Shown in pieces: positions 48,639 to 61,500 of a stretch of 64,000 bases of DNA; within the stretch, counting starts at the first letter, position 1; each line of letters begins with the position of its first letter. The stretch is from Fremontodendron californicum (lineage: Eukaryota > Streptophyta > Magnoliopsida > Malvales > Malvaceae), in assembly GCA_030761205.1 (NCBI GenBank), contig JAULJL010000048.1, positions 7,431,501-7,495,500 on the forward strand, in the 5' to 3' direction. A program made the translations under genes and the position numbers. The notes beneath the pieces are model-generated. The model searched no databases and had not been told where the DNA came from. It was given only the letters and a program-made list of their open reading frames with translations.

Positions 48639-49577
48639 TTGTAATATTGACATCAATGTTAGGTTCAATATGCCGATTTGATCACTAGCATAAGCCCAAA
48701 AGTATTCTTCAGATTATAGATAGATTCTACCTATTAATAAATCAAACAAACAATCAAATAAAAGAAATTAGTTTACATGGCTAGTGATTTTTTTTTTTTT
48801 GGCCAAAATTTGCATTCCAATCCATAGGTTATTGGTATCCGACACCTATATCCGGTACGCCATGGTTTGCTCATCCAACCAGAACCGGAGTATGGAGGCC
48901 CTCTCTCTCCTAAATAACCAGGGTTTCGATTTATCTTCTCTTATTTGTTCTTTTACTTTGGTAATTTTTTTTTTTTACTTTGGGTTTTTAATAAAATTGA
49001 AAAATGAGAGTGGGTTTTTCAGTTAAAAGCTTAATGGGATGCAGCCGATGTTTAAAAGAAACTCAAGTGTGAAATTGCTGATGGTTCCTTTGATACTGTT
49101 TTTACCTTTGAAGAGAAGGTTTTCGATATGGCCATGGAAATTGGAAGGTTCAATTCCTGCTTTTCCAATTTTTGTTTTTTCCTTTTGTTGTTTTTATAAG
49201 AAATTTCTACTTCATGTTAATATCTTGAGATAATCAATTGTGTGAGTATGTTCAGTACATATGAAAATTTTAATGCTTTTCTGTTTTGAGTAAATATTAC
49301 AAGATCTTTTGTTTATGTAATTTATTGAATAATCTATTGAAACTAAGTCCTAGTCTTGCTTAAAAAAAAACAAGTATAGTCCCAAATCTTTGGCAAGTTG
49401 ACAATAGAGTAACCGATTAGTATGACAAAATAAACACTAGGAAGGTAGTCTTAAGCCTTAATTCAATTGCCTATTGGTCAAGGTGTACACCAGGAAGAAG
49501 CTCTTGTGGGTAAGAGCTTAATATTGAAGTAGACTTTGTTTCTTTATTTGTCTTTGTTTTGAAGGAGAAAACATTTT

Positions 49578-49766
49578 GAAGCTATGTTACTTGAACTCGG
49601 ATGTGAGTGTCGGATACGGGTATATTTAATTTTTTCTAAAATTTCCATGTATTTGGAGGGTTCTTGGAGTATCATATCTCTATACGCATGTCTGGATATA
49701 CGTCGAACACGAATGTCGGACGCGAATACTTTAAGAACAATGAAGAGTCGGAGCTAACATAGTTTT
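49578..49766 (+). repeat. Short interspersed repeat, TGTCGGACACGGGTA family
   Basis: This copy begins GCTATGTTACTTGAACTCGG, holds GTGTCGGATACGGGTA and GAACACGAATGTCGGACGCG, and ends GAGTCGGAGCTAACATAG. It is one of the most complete copies. Confidence 0.65.
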
Positions 49767-50072
49767 TGAGAGTTAAACTTTTAAGTGTCTGGGATAGTTT
49801 GTTGGCTGGATAAGTGAATCAATTTCCAATGAACCATTCCTCAAAATAGTTATTTGTTTCTCCCCCTCTGATTTTATACCTTACCTTTATTTTCACAAGT
49901 TTATGGAGTTTGTTCTTTTTGTTGGAACTTTGTGGCATATTATTTTTTCTCTCTGACGTTTCACAGATGCAAATTTAATTTGTATATGTGGAATGAAAAT
50001 CATCGAAGGTAACATTGGAAGCCATCTATTGGAGATGATTCTGATCTCATCCTACAATAAGTTGTTGCCCAA

Positions 50073-50275
50073 ACCTGTGTTGCACCGATTTTTTATTTTT
50101 TTTGAAATATTTTTGTCCGACACCCGTGTTCGACGCATATTCGAACATAGATACGAGGATATGACCTTTCAAGGACCCTCCAAATACATGAAAAAACTTT
50201 TTAAAAAATTAAATATATCCGCGTCAGATACATACACGTATCCAACACTCATATCCAAATCCGAGTAATATAGAC
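50073..50275 (-). repeat. Short interspersed repeat, TGTCGGACACGGGTA family
   Basis: This is the reverse orientation of the copy at 49578, with TTGTCCGACACCCGTGTTCG and an end at ATCCGAGTAATATAG. An open frame across it is only the repeat read as protein. Confidence 0.65.
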
Positions 50276-50587
50276 CCAATCGATTTATGTCAAACTTAGT
50301 TGTCTAATCTTGTTGTAAATAATGCTTGTATGCTACATCTAAAGATTGAGTTTTGAATAGAAACTTAACCATGATGACCTGTAGATTTTTTTTGATTTAG
50401 TGGATAATGTACATTTTTTTTGTACTTTATCCCTTATGACTTTTTATTACTCGTCATCTTAAATGTGTTAATAATGGCATATCTGCACAACTAGGATTAA
50501 GTTCTCTTGAAAATTATGCTGATGATCAACTCAGAGGTTAAAGATAACCATGAGAAAGCAGCTGCAGGAGTTCGTCTTGCTTTAAAT

Positions 50588-50640
50588 TAGGGCTGTAAAT
50601 GAACAGAGCGTTCGACGAATCGTTCGTGAACAGTTCGATT
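50588..50640. mobile_element. Truncated left end of the same hAT-type insertion
   Basis: The same inverted-repeat end follows CTTTAAAT at the same position in the SSU72-like fragment as at 13880. The match ends near 50640 and unrelated AT-rich DNA follows. The shared site shows that the insertion predates the duplication. Confidence 0.8.
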
Positions 50641-50814
50641 TTAATATAGAAATAAACAAAAATTAACTAGTATTTTAACTTAATAAAAGATCATTAATTG
50701 AGGATAAAATCATTAAAATTGATTAATAAAAATCAAAATAGTTAATTTAATAAATTATCATATATATTTTTTACTATTTGTCATTTTTGAGTTATCCTTT
50801 TTATATATATAGTA

Positions 50815-51115
50815 CATTTTGACACACTCACTATGTGAGTGAAGAAAATAATTGTTTTTTTAAAAAAATGAAGTTACTTAATGAGTAGGTAATTGAAAAA
50901 TAAAAATAAAAAAAGATGAAAATGTTATAAAAGTAAAAATGTGATACTAATTTTTTTAAGAGTAGTTAGATTTTTAAAAAACTTTTTTTTTATAAAAATA
51001 AAAAGACATAAATATCTTTCAAATTATTTTATTATTTTATTTTATTTTATTTGGGTTTTTATGTATTTTCACCAACTGAGTTGGTGTCACTTGACTCAAT
51101 GATACCAACTCAATC
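50815..51115. repeat. Dispersed repeat, copy 2 (inverted relative to 16262)
   Basis: It begins GACACACTCACTATGTGAGTG and ends GTTGGTGTCACTTGACTC, the reverse of the repeat at 16262-16560, and is followed by a (TA)n run at about 51130-51156. Confidence 0.5.
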
Positions 51116-51227
51116 ATTCCATTTATAATAGTATATATATATATATATATATATATTAATCTTCCATGATTATGCAGTTTCTTATTCTTTTCAAACTTGA
51201 ATCCATTCAAAATTTGAACCAAACTTA

Positions 51228-51901
51228 GGCTTCATTTGGATCTCATTGGTGCTCCAGTCCAGTGAGATCCAAGAGTAAATTATTTTTCAACTGCACCGTG
51301 GGGTGCATTTGGATTGCACCCCACGGTGCAGTTGAAGCATTTCCCCTCCAGTGGGGCACTGGAGGGAAGAGGTTTCACTGAAAAACTGGACCTTCCGGTG
51401 AAAACTATAATTACTATCATTCCCTTTCTTTTTTTTCAAAAATTTGTTTTTTTTTTTATTTTTATTTATAAATTTTTTTAAATTATTTATTTTGTTAATT
51501 ATCTTATATTTATATTTATTTTTTTAGTTTATTTTTTATTTAAATATTTTTAAATTATTTAATCAATTAATATAATAAATAAATTATATAACAATTAGTT
51601 AATTAATTAAAATATTTAAATAAATATATAAAATAATATTTTTAAAATAAATTTAAATATTATTAATATATATATATATATATAAATAATTTATCAATAC
51701 ACTCTTACATTAATATCTTTAATAGTCATTTTCATTCTCATCTCACCGCCACCGCTGCTTTTGCATCCAAACACATATCCCACAACTTATTTTAATCTCA
51801 CCGCTACAGTATCCAATCTCACCACTACAGTAACTAATCTCACCGCCACATCTATTTTTAATCTCACCGGAAACAATCTCACCGTCCATCCAAATGAACC
51901 C
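51228..51901. mobile_element. Non-autonomous PIF/Harbinger-type element
   Basis: The ends GGCTTCATTTGGAT and ATCCAAATGAACCC are inverted repeats, flanked by the 3-bp direct repeat TTA (51225-51227 and 51902-51904), as expected for Tourist/Harbinger elements. The element is 674 bp, with an AT-rich middle, CTCACCGC repeats toward the right end, and no transposase. Confidence 0.78.
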
Positions 51902-52029
51902 TTAGTAAACTCAAAGAGTCATTGTCGGCATACTTGAACATATTTTTTCTATAACTGAAATTGCTAGAGATTAATTCTGATTATGATTTTAACATTCTAT
52001 CAATAAATTATATTATTGTTAACTATACT

Positions 52030-53470
52030 TTTTTTTTTGAAAGCAGGAATTTCATTCATTTATCAATGCTCAAGAGTACATTCATTATGTATAACATTTG
52101 ATATCATCTCAGGACACTCCTCAACCCAGATTACATCGTTTTGAATTTCTGTACCATATTTAGCTAACAGATGAGAAGCTTCATTTCCAATTCTCAGAAT
52201 ATGTCTTGGTATGCAGGATCGAAACAGTTGCATTGTTGATCTGGCTTCATCCATAATCGGACCAATGATTGATAGATCCTCATCCATTATCTGAAGTTGA
52301 TTAATTATGCCCAATGCATCACCTTCCAGGATGATTTACAGAAAACCAAGCTCAGAGGCAAATTGCAATGCCTTTACTGCAGCATAAGCTTCTATCAGAG
52401 CAGCATTATTTGCATCAGGTATATTACAAGCACAAGCCGCCATTACTGCTCCACTTCCATCCCGAATCACAACCCCTATCCCACCTGAGTTGTTGTGTTG
52501 ATTCACTGCTCCATCAAAATTTACCTTAAATTCACCCATCCGAGGAGGAATCCATTTTTGCCGCTGGCTATCAGACTGCTGTTTTTGGATTTTAACTGCA
52601 TTCAATTCAGCAACATAACGTTTGATAAAGAACTCTGTTTCTTGAACACTTTTCCTTCCCTCACCATGAAGTTCCCCATTCCTACCTCCCCAAATTGTCC
52701 AAACAGTAATCATGAAGAGTTGCATCTGCTGGGGAGATGTGGACTGGCATACTTGTTTAATCCATTCTGGAGCATCCAAAACAGCACCATCTGTTGAAGC
52801 CCATTTAAAACCCAGGTTCTCCCATACTTTGCTGATACATTGACATTCTTTAAGTGCATGGATCACGGATTCATCTACCCCTCCACACCTAAAACAAACT
52901 CTGTTCAGTCCAATTTTCCTCTTTACCAAGCTTTCCATCACTGGTAATCCATCATACCAGATTCGCCATGTTAAAACTTTTACTTTGTTAGGAACTTCAC
53001 TTCTCCAGATTTTCTTCCAGACTTCATTGTATGAAGTGGTCATTCCTTGATCAGCATCATTTGGTAGTCCATGTTCATCACCAATTAGGAGTCTGTATCC
53101 ACTTTTAACATTGTACCTCCCCTTGTTATCATAATGCCATACCTGCATATCTGGAGAACCCAACTTACTAACTGGTATCTTCAATATAGCCTCCGTTTCC
53201 TGTGGCGAAAACACATCTATTACAAGATCCCTCTTCCACTGCATTGTAGACTGATCAATTAATTCGCTAACCAAACTGTCCTCTCCCATTGCACCGATTG
53301 TAGAATGGATCATAAACGAATCAGAAGTTGGAATCCATTTGTCTTTCCATATGCATATTTTCTGACCATTTCCAACCCTCCACCTTATCCCTTTTTCTAA
53401 AAAGTCTTTAGCTCCCCAAATACTTCTCCAAGTCAGAGAAGGATTATCACCAAGCCTTGCACCCAAAAAA
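52030..53470 (-). mobile_element. 3' end of a second LINE (zinc-binding and RNase H regions)
   Basis: Minus strand 53466-52063 begins with NPSLTWRSIWGAKDFLEKG, a stretch normally downstream of the LINE reverse transcriptase. It continues through WKDKWIP, a cysteine-rich part (CFRCGGVDESVIHALKEC) and RNase H (FKVNFDGAVNQHNNSGGIGV, ALIEAYAAVKAL, ILEGDALGIINQ). A single in-frame TAA near 52336 interrupts ASELGFL before IILEGDALG. A T-run at 52030-52039 is the poly-A tail. It is a different family from the LINE at 11-13.8 kb. The reverse-transcriptase core is absent. Confidence 0.88.
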
Positions 53471-54400
53471 GTACAATTTGGTAAGGAGAAATTATTATTT
53501 AGCCCTTCTCATCATGTTAGCAATGTACCCCGCCAATAAAATTATATTATATTAGATTTTTTTTTTTCACGTCATACTTATTATTTTGTTTTTTTTTTTT
53601 AAAGAGAAAAAAATAAGCAAAGAACATAACATTTTTTTTTTAGAGGAAATTTGATATGTTTAATTTTATTGGCTTTACCATCACTAACGTGGTAGAAAGG
53701 AGATATATATAATAATTTTTGGTTGGTAAAACTTAAAGATGGAAAAATTTGTTATCATAAAAACAATATGGAGTCAACAAGTCAAAGCTAACCAATAAAG
53801 ACAATTACTTTAGCTCAACTAATATGGTGAAGTTTTGGACAGAGATCATAAATTCAAGTCGTAAATCAATCTTCTTCATATTTGACAATTAAAAATTATA
53901 CTATTATATAATTGGTAGAGAAACCAATTAAAAATCAATAAAAAAATTAAAACAATAATTTGTTGCCACTTGGCTTACTAGAACCTGAAAACTGACAGTT
54001 TATTTTAAAATTATTTTATCTTTATTTAATATCAATAGTAATATTATTAATAATAAATTATTTTTTCAAGAAAAAAATTGCAAAATCAATAAAATCTTCA
54101 CACAAAAAAAAAAAAACAAAATATATCAAAATTTCAATTAAAAATCAATAATACACAATAAACAAACAAATTCACTCGAAAATAGATTTAAAATTAAAAT
54201 ACTTTTAATTATTTTAATAAAAAAAAAATGACCTCATGCAAAGCAGGGACATCATTCTCATAATTATTTACAAAGATAAAAGTCAAATTAATAATAATAA
54301 TAATCTACCATTAAATGAAAATTACCTACATAATACACTGTAGCTAACTTTGCATGATCATTGCATGGAATTAAAATGGTTTTAAGCTTTTAGGCTTTTG
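53471..54400. other. AT-rich spacer, no gene seen
   Basis: Homopolymer-rich. Nothing recognised. Confidence 0.5.
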
Positions 54401-54975
54401 ACAAGAAAAATTAATTTGTCGGGCAATTATAATTTTAAGTTGGGCCGAAGTATATCTGTTCAAGTGTTGGGCTATTCGTCTAAATTCGAAGGTTCGTTCA
54501 TATTTAGGAGAGTTCAGACAAAAATATTTGACCCGAAATATAAGTTTGAGGAAAAAAATGAGTTCCGTTTAGAAAATGGGCCGGGCCTTGGCTCCAACAA
54601 TCAAGGCCCGAGTCCGGCCCGACCTGATCCGTTTTTCATTTATATAATATAATATTTTTATATTTTATATATTATATATATATATAATATTATAGTATAA
54701 ACATTTAAAAATATGCTAAGTTATTCATGTTTTATAATTTAATAAAATTAAATAAAAAGATAAAATTATTAAAAATTAAATAATAAAAAATATTTACTTA
54801 ATTTTTTTTAGAAAAATAAAATAATATGGGCGGACCTAAACCCATTTATAATTATGGGAGGGCTTGGATAAAATTTGAGGCTCATATTTCGGGTCAAGTC
54901 GGACTTGGAGAAAATACATGTGGTGTTGATATATACCATACATCGATCCAGCCCATGAGCACCTCTAGGTCAAAG
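54400..54975. repeat. GGCCCGGCCC-type dispersed repeat
   Basis: GC-rich islands (GGGCCGGGCCTTGG, CCCGAGTCCGGCCCGACC) and an end CCCATGAGCACCTCTAGGTC lie in an AT-rich background. It resembles decayed non-autonomous elements common in plants. The left end is not found, and the open frame across it is not a gene. Confidence 0.45.
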
Positions 54976-55648
54976 AGCTTTTAGTTTTTTAATATGGGTT
55001 TCATTTTTTTAGATTTCGACTCTTCGATTTAATTTTTTTTTTTTTCAAAAAATTAGAAAATTGGAATCATGAAATCATGAAATCTTTTGAAAATTCTAAT
55101 TTTTTTTATAAAAAAAATACAAAAAATGCAGTTCCAATTTTTTTTTTTTTTTGGAAATCAAGCAAAAATGGACCCCCAAAAATAAAATTCCAACCCAAAA
55201 AGTTAGAAATGAAATATTTATTTTTATATTATAAAAAATAAAATTCTATTCGTTTGAATAATTATAATTTTTTAACTTTTAAACCGAAACCAAATAACTT
55301 TAATACTACCTGAATCGAAATCGAATTTAATAAAAATCCAACACTACAATTAGAATCGATTTTTTATTTTCTCGATTTTGCTCAACCCTATCTTGAAGTA
55401 CGTTAATGTCACCAAATTTTGTCTCGATTTTTTATTTTCTCTAGGAACCAAAGTGGCTGGAGGATAAAGGCGTAGCGACTCGTTATCACCATTGCTAGCT
55501 GCCATATACATAGATTATCAATTGTCAATGGATGTCGAAAGATTAAACTTTGATCTTCAAAGTTGAGATTTAGAGATTAATAAACTTACTGTTTTCATGT
55601 TAGGAATAAGGCCAAAAACATCAAAGTTTGCATTGTCATTTCAATAGC
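54976..55648. other. Spacer, no gene seen
   Basis: T-rich and A-rich runs with TCGATTTT repeats near 55000-55400. Nothing coding. Confidence 0.5.
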
Positions 55649-55656
55649 ATTTCAGT

Positions 55657-56085
55657 AAGGGATGGCAATTTAAAATGCGAATTCGGATATCCACGGATAT
55701 TCGATCTATTTTTTGCGGATTTGGATTTGCGTATTCGGATAAAAGTCGGATTTGGATATTATAATTACTATCCGCAGCGAATTTGGAGCGGATGCAGATA
55801 TGAAACCTCAGATATCCATTATCCGAATCCGCATTACTTCTGCGGATTCAGATATCTGAATCTGAATCTGCTTATTTGTAAAACATATAAATTTTGTTTG
55901 ATTTTATATTTTTATTTTTAAAAAATTGATTTATTAAATTCGAATTTTAGCGGATTCGGATATCTAGCGGATAATATTATTTAATTTGAATTCGGATAGT
56001 AATATGCGAATTAAATGCGTATAATTTGCAGATTCGAATTCGGATAATACAAAAAATACAAATATTAGACCCACTGTCATCCCTA
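55657..56085. mobile_element. Non-autonomous hAT-type element rich in GCGGATTCGGATA
   Basis: The ends AAGGGATGGCA and TGTCATCCCTA are inverted repeats. The 8-bp direct repeat ATTTCAGT lies at 55649-55656 and 56086-56093. The 429-bp interior repeats CGGATATC and GCGGATTCGGAT in both orientations. Confidence 0.83.
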
Positions 56086-56093
56086 ATTTCAGT

Positions 56094-57030
56094 ATGTTGT
56101 CTTTTTATAAATTAATTTATTATTATTAATTTTTTTTTTTTTTAAATGTTCAAAGTTTTTAAACTATCTAAAATAAAAGTTGAATGGTAAAATTCAATCA
56201 AAAATCAAAATTTAATGACAATTTAATATTGAATTAAAGTATAGCAATAAACTTACCCTTAATTTCAAAAGCATAAAAACAAATATTAATCAAATTAAAC
56301 TATAATGATAAATTTCAATATCCATTTATAGTACGGTAACAAATTTGAATTTTAACCCAATTTAAAAATAATACAAAATCTTTTGACAGCAACAACAATC
56401 AAATCGATACAATTCTTATGGAGTTTTTCTTTTAGTTGAATGCTTTCGAGAATTTCTTTCTCATCAAATGTAATATAAATAGTAGCCGTCCAAACAAAAT
56501 GCAACAAAGTGGACTTAAATATTTACCCTTGAAATTCGTATCATATTTTGTATCATATTTTAATTATTTTTTTTATCTCGAAACAAATTATCAAATCTAT
56601 AACCAAGCGATTGCCAAAAAACTCGAGCTTGCTTTGTCCTCAAATATTTTTATATATCTGAAACAGTAAACATACCAAATTTTGAAGCAATCCAAACAAT
56701 ACTATCATTTGCACTGCTAGGAAAAATTAACAAAATTATATTATTTAAAAAAATAAAAATAAGTGAAAAAGTTTCCACCAAAAGATCCAATCTACTCAGA
56801 TGCTATCAAAATACACCCACTGGTACAATTAAAGAAAAAATTTTATTAGATTCCATTGCCTGCTTTTCAACTATATAAGCAGAAGCTAGGCTAAACAGGA
56901 TTATTAGTCTATAGTAGACCCGGTAATTTTAAACACCAAAACACATCACGGCATATTAAATAAAAATAAAAATAATATAATTAACATGACATGATACGTT
57001 TAAATATGATTAACATAATACGCGTAATAC
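56094..57030. other. AT-rich spacer, no gene seen
   Basis: Nothing recognised beyond short A/T runs and a CACGGCATATT-type repeat start near 56945. Confidence 0.5.
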
Positions 57031-57032
57031 AC

Positions 57033-57215
57033 ACTATGTTACTCGGACTTAGGTGTGAATGTCGGACACGGGTATGTTTGATTTATTATAAGTTTTTTCA
57101 TGTATTTAGAGGATCATATCTCCATACCCATATTCGGATATGCGTTAGACACGGGTGTTGGATACGGATACTTCAAAAAAAAAAAAAAAAAAGAGTCGCA
57201 ACAATATATAATACA
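57033..57215 (+). repeat. Short interspersed repeat, TGTCGGACACGGGTA family
   Basis: It begins CTATGTTACTCGGACTTAGG and contains AATGTCGGACACGGGTATG, an A-run at about 57176-57191, and GAGTCGCAACAATATATAA. The inverted partial copy at 57424-57491 lies 200 bp away. Confidence 0.65.
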
Positions 57216-57423
57216 CGTATCATATTCGTATTTAAGATTTTGACAAATCTAAATATTATATATATTGTGTTCATGTTTACATGATTGAAACCAAAAAAAT
57301 TATGAGACACAATATAATAAACAGATTGCCGAGTCTGAGTCTGAGTCTGAGTCTAAGTCTATAATTTATACTACCAGTGTCGAACAGAAAAAAGACAATA
57401 TTAGTGACTTTAAATTTATTGTA

Positions 57424-57491
57424 ATTGACAGCAGCTCCGACTCTTTATATTTTTTGAAGTATTCATGTCCGACATATATTCAAACATGAGT
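57424..57491 (-). repeat. Truncated short interspersed repeat at the edge of block C
   Basis: GCTCCGACTCTTTATATTTT, then GTATTCATGTCCGAC, follow the family until ATTCAAACATGAGT. There the sequence switches into the last PP2C exon at ATGGATA. Confidence 0.7.
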
Positions 57492-57548
57492 ATGGATAAT
57501 TTGTCTGTTATTGTGGTTCCACTAAAGGAAACTGGTTTAATTTCTTGA
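57492..57548 (+). pseudogene. PP2C 3' scrap: last 18 codons of a third PP2C copy
   Basis: The sequence resumes identity with PP2C-1 at ATGGATAATTTG and encodes MDNLSVIVVPLKETGLIS and a stop. Upstream it joins abruptly to a piece of a dispersed repeat, so the rest of the gene is missing. Past the stop the match to copy B continues through the 3' flank into kinase C. This marks the left edge of duplicate block C. Confidence 0.85.
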
Positions 57549-58103
57549 ATCATATGGCTTTTCAAAAAGTTTTTGGATGGTAATCAAATGCAATTGTGAC
57601 AAGTGGAAAAAAGAATAGCACTTCTAGCATTTCTCATCAATGTATATGGCATTAATTTTGAGATTATTATTCAATACACCAACAATTAGGTTCGATAATT
57701 CGTGCAGACATGTTGTGTCTTGTTTTTTTTTTTTTTTTCTCGTGTCAATCGTTTAAACATGAGTACAACACATGATTAAACATGTCAAAATTCTAAACAC
57801 GAATATTATACGTGTATTAAACTATCATCTTAATCATGTCGTGTCATGTAGTTCGAATAGTGTTCAAAATTACCAAATCTATTAGTGTTTTAAAAAACAT
57901 ACGTATTTTTGCATCAATTAGAAACACATCAATTACTTTCTAATAAACGTACGCTTCTAATACCATGTACATGTATGGATTCTACAAATTTATGATTGGA
58001 TTCTATACATGTGAACAATAGCGAGTGAATAATAGCTATGAATGTATTGAAAAAAAAACCAAAGAAACTTGACTAAAAAAACAAACTCAATTGCATGCCT
58101 GCT

Positions 58104-58497
58104 TCATTCAGTGGGAAGGCGGAAGTAAGGATGCTGCAAAGCATCAGCAGCACTCAAACGCTCTTCCTGCAGTATTGACATCAATGTTAGGTTCAGTATG
58201 GCGATTTGATCACAAGCCCAAAAGAATTCTGCAGATTATAGATAGATTCTACCAATTAATAAGTCATGCAAACAATCAAATAAGAGAAATTAGTTTACAT
58301 GCCTAGTGAATTCTTTTGGGGCCAAAATTTGCATACCTAGCTATAACAAGCAATTCTGATTATATGTTATCGGTATCCCGTATCCAACATCTATATCCGC
58401 CACATATTCGAATATAACTATAGGGTTAAGCACATACTCCGTATACGACACTCACTCAGATTCCAAATAACATAGATTCTGATTTCAAATTTGTTGC

Positions 58498-58547
<50 letters not shown>

Positions 58548-61500
58548 TCTTCAGTTTAGCTGGGATTTAAATAAAAAATGATTAGGTACAACACTACAAT
58601 ATTACTTAAAGTAGCACTAATTACAGATAGCAAGGACAAATTTTCAATTAGCTCACTGAAATTTGACAAAAATAGAATTCTCACCATTATAAAGCTTTAA
58701 AACCTAATTTCACAAGAACCCTCACCCCACATATAAGGGCATATACGAAGGCAATCACTGCAAGTAGAAATTGCCTTACTAAGATGACTTTTGACATATC
58801 AAATTCTGAAATTATAAATCCGTTATTGCCAGACCAAGAAACCAAGAAACTTTGAGATAAAATGAAATTATTACCAAAAATCATGCATTCTACTGGACTT
58901 CCCTAACATAGACCCACCCATCAAAACATGAGAAACAAGAAATGCGCAAATTCTTTACCTGGTTGAAGTCACATGCTTAGGTTCCCTTTTGTTTGTTAAT
59001 CAGTTAGGGTCATAATTTATCCGGCTGAAGTTTTAAGCTATGTTCAGATTCGGGGTAAGTGTCGAATATAATTGTGTTCGAAACGGGTATGTTCAATTTT
59101 TTTTTGAAGTTTTTTCATATATTTAGAGGATCATACCCTTAAACATATGTGAATATGTGTCGGACAGAGATATCTATTATGAATTCTTTATAAAAAATAT
59201 AAAAAAAAAAGTGTCTGAATAACATAGGTTTTAAGCTGTTGAGTATAAAAAAAAGCAGTCCTAGCAAGTATATTACTGCTAATTAAGGTCCTAACCATTC
59301 ACACTGTGCATGGTTACAACTCACAAATTCAATGGACAAGTATTGCTTAGGCAGATAAATATGTGAAACTATTATCCACGTGTTTAGAGTCTTAAAAACT
59401 GTGTTCATACTCAAGAAACCTGAAGAATTGGATCTCTATCCCTAAAAATCTGAAACCATCTTTCCAACTTGACATCAAAGATTAGCTAACTGTACTTATC
59501 ATGAGGAATCTTTGATGGGGGGACTATTCCTTGGAAAGTTGTTCTCCCATGTATCATTCGGTTTGGTGAATCTAGCTGAGAAGTAACAATGAACCTAATT
59601 ACATTTCATAATTCTAAATTCTAATCTGAGAAGATGCAACCCATTGACATGTTTCAAAGTAAGGCTGCAGAGTGTGTGGCCATTACATCGGAAGCAAGGG
59701 AAGATACATACTAAAGCCACTATCAAACTGGATGTTTTCTCAAACTTAATTGAATAAAACTGGATCTTTATCCTACTTGAAAATAAACATAAATAATAGT
59801 GTCTGATTTTTCAATTCGGAATGGGTGGGCATGTACTTAGACCATAATCCACCCTTGAAGTCTCAGTCCTAAAAAATTTAAATCATGAACCACCCATCAA
59901 ATCATAGGAGCACCTAAAATCGACCCACACTCATCGATCCGAGACGGCCAGCGGGTAACTTGGATCATTGCTCACCCCTAACTGCAGTTGCTAAGTTGAT
60001 GGGATCCAAGATTAATGGGTTCAAAGAGTTTAACCCCAGGGTTCACATCATAAGTTCTATTAGGTTGTAATAACAAATCGATATGGTACTAACTAATGTG
60101 ACCACAATCTAAGAAATCCAAGTAGCAGAAAACCAAAGGGAAACGAAGATCCATATGATCCATTCATTCAAGGCCTCTACTTTTGACAACAATAAAGTCC
60201 AAGATTTTTGCATTTGTTTGATTGCAAGAACAGGCTTATCTGAATCAGAATAAGAGCAGACACAAACTCTACTGCTAAGGTTCAAATATGTTTTAAAGCG
60301 TATGTTCTTGATGTAGAAAGCATAGTCAAGAATGTAACAAATAAGGAAGTCCCATAGTTTACTTTATCCTTTTGTTTTAGACACCTGAAGAAACAAAAAT
60401 GTAATAAAGAGATTAACATGCACTATCAGCCTATATTTTTTCTCTTCAAATCTCTGTTCACCTACTATGATGAGAAGCGATATGGATATTTATAATTATT
60501 CTAAATACAATGAGAACCATAGTCAATAGGTGTGATTGTTGGCTAAGATAATTGAATCTAAAGGTTCCAATAGCTAACTCAAAGATAAATATACTAGTTA
60601 TACAGTTTCAAAACTTACAGGATTCCAATGTAAGAATTGGCGAACTAATCGCAGAGCCCACAGATTTGGAAACCTGCAGAAAGTTTAGAAGCTACTTAAT
60701 GGTGAAAGAGAATAAAACAAATGTTGCAAGAAATAGACATACCCGATCTTAAGGGGATCTCTACTTTTGATTTGATTGGCAAATACCTCTTCAGAGCATT
60801 TCTTTGAAGTTGGAAAATTACCCTTGCAGAAAAGACACAAAATAAGCAGCATTGGTAGATAACCAACTGGCTAGAAGATGTTCTTCAGTATAGCATCTTG
60901 AAAGAAATTCAATTTAGCATCAAAACAAGATGAAAATGAAAGATGGTCGAATCTAAAACCAGACAACCACCTCATTGTTTTATATAGCAAAGATACCAAG
61001 AACCAAACTCAGCATGTGCTGCAGAATTCTGCTACAAAGTCAAGTGGAAAGGAAAAGAAAAAAGGTATGGCTTGAAACTTTTGGTTGCCGAGGTGCAGCA
61101 AAATGTCGGGTTGACATTAACTTACACTAACAAGAAATATTGGGGCAAGAACCATAAATCTTGATCAGAATTTTACTTTGGATAGGAAATAGCATCTCAA
61201 TATAAACAGAAATTTCTTTCAAAAGTTTTTCTTTTTTTAAAAAGACATAAGTTTATATGGTTATCACCTCTCTTAAAAGTGTATTTTGAGGACTTATAAT
61301 AACTGGAAAGGATAACATACCAGGTTGTCTGCTTTCAAATTTCGAAGTAGATCTATGTCTTCAGGTATTACAATGCACAGTTCCATAAGTGATCTTATTC
61401 TGTAGACATTGTAGAAGAAGATTGTGAAGTTTCAGTAAATCATTAAGCAATAACTAAATCTTGGAATCAATAGCTCATTCTACAAGAAAGAAATTAGGAC

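Larger units (their letters stand above)
48856..50587 (+). pseudogene. SSU72: SSU72-like phosphatase pseudogene, 5' and middle exons
   Basis: The start at 48862 encodes MVCSSNQNRSMEALSLLNNQ, which holds the SSU72 catalytic CX5R loop (CSSNQNR). The match ends after GFDLSS. A second piece near 49036-49160 reads NGMQPMFKRNSSVKL, then shifts frame into ADGSFDTVFTFEEKVFDMAM. A third piece at 50501-50587 is nearly identical to 13793-13879. The last exon is missing; a truncated hAT end starts at 50588. Retained intron-like spacing suggests a genomic duplicate, not a processed copy. The internal gap and frameshift make it non-functional. Confidence 0.75.

Noticed and set aside
54398..54652. 84-codon frame with GPGLGSNNQGPSPARPDP
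   Set aside because: It is the GGCCCG repeat read as protein.
55628..55921. 97-codon frame
   Set aside because: It runs through the GCGGATTCGGATA-rich hAT-type element and is repeat sequence.
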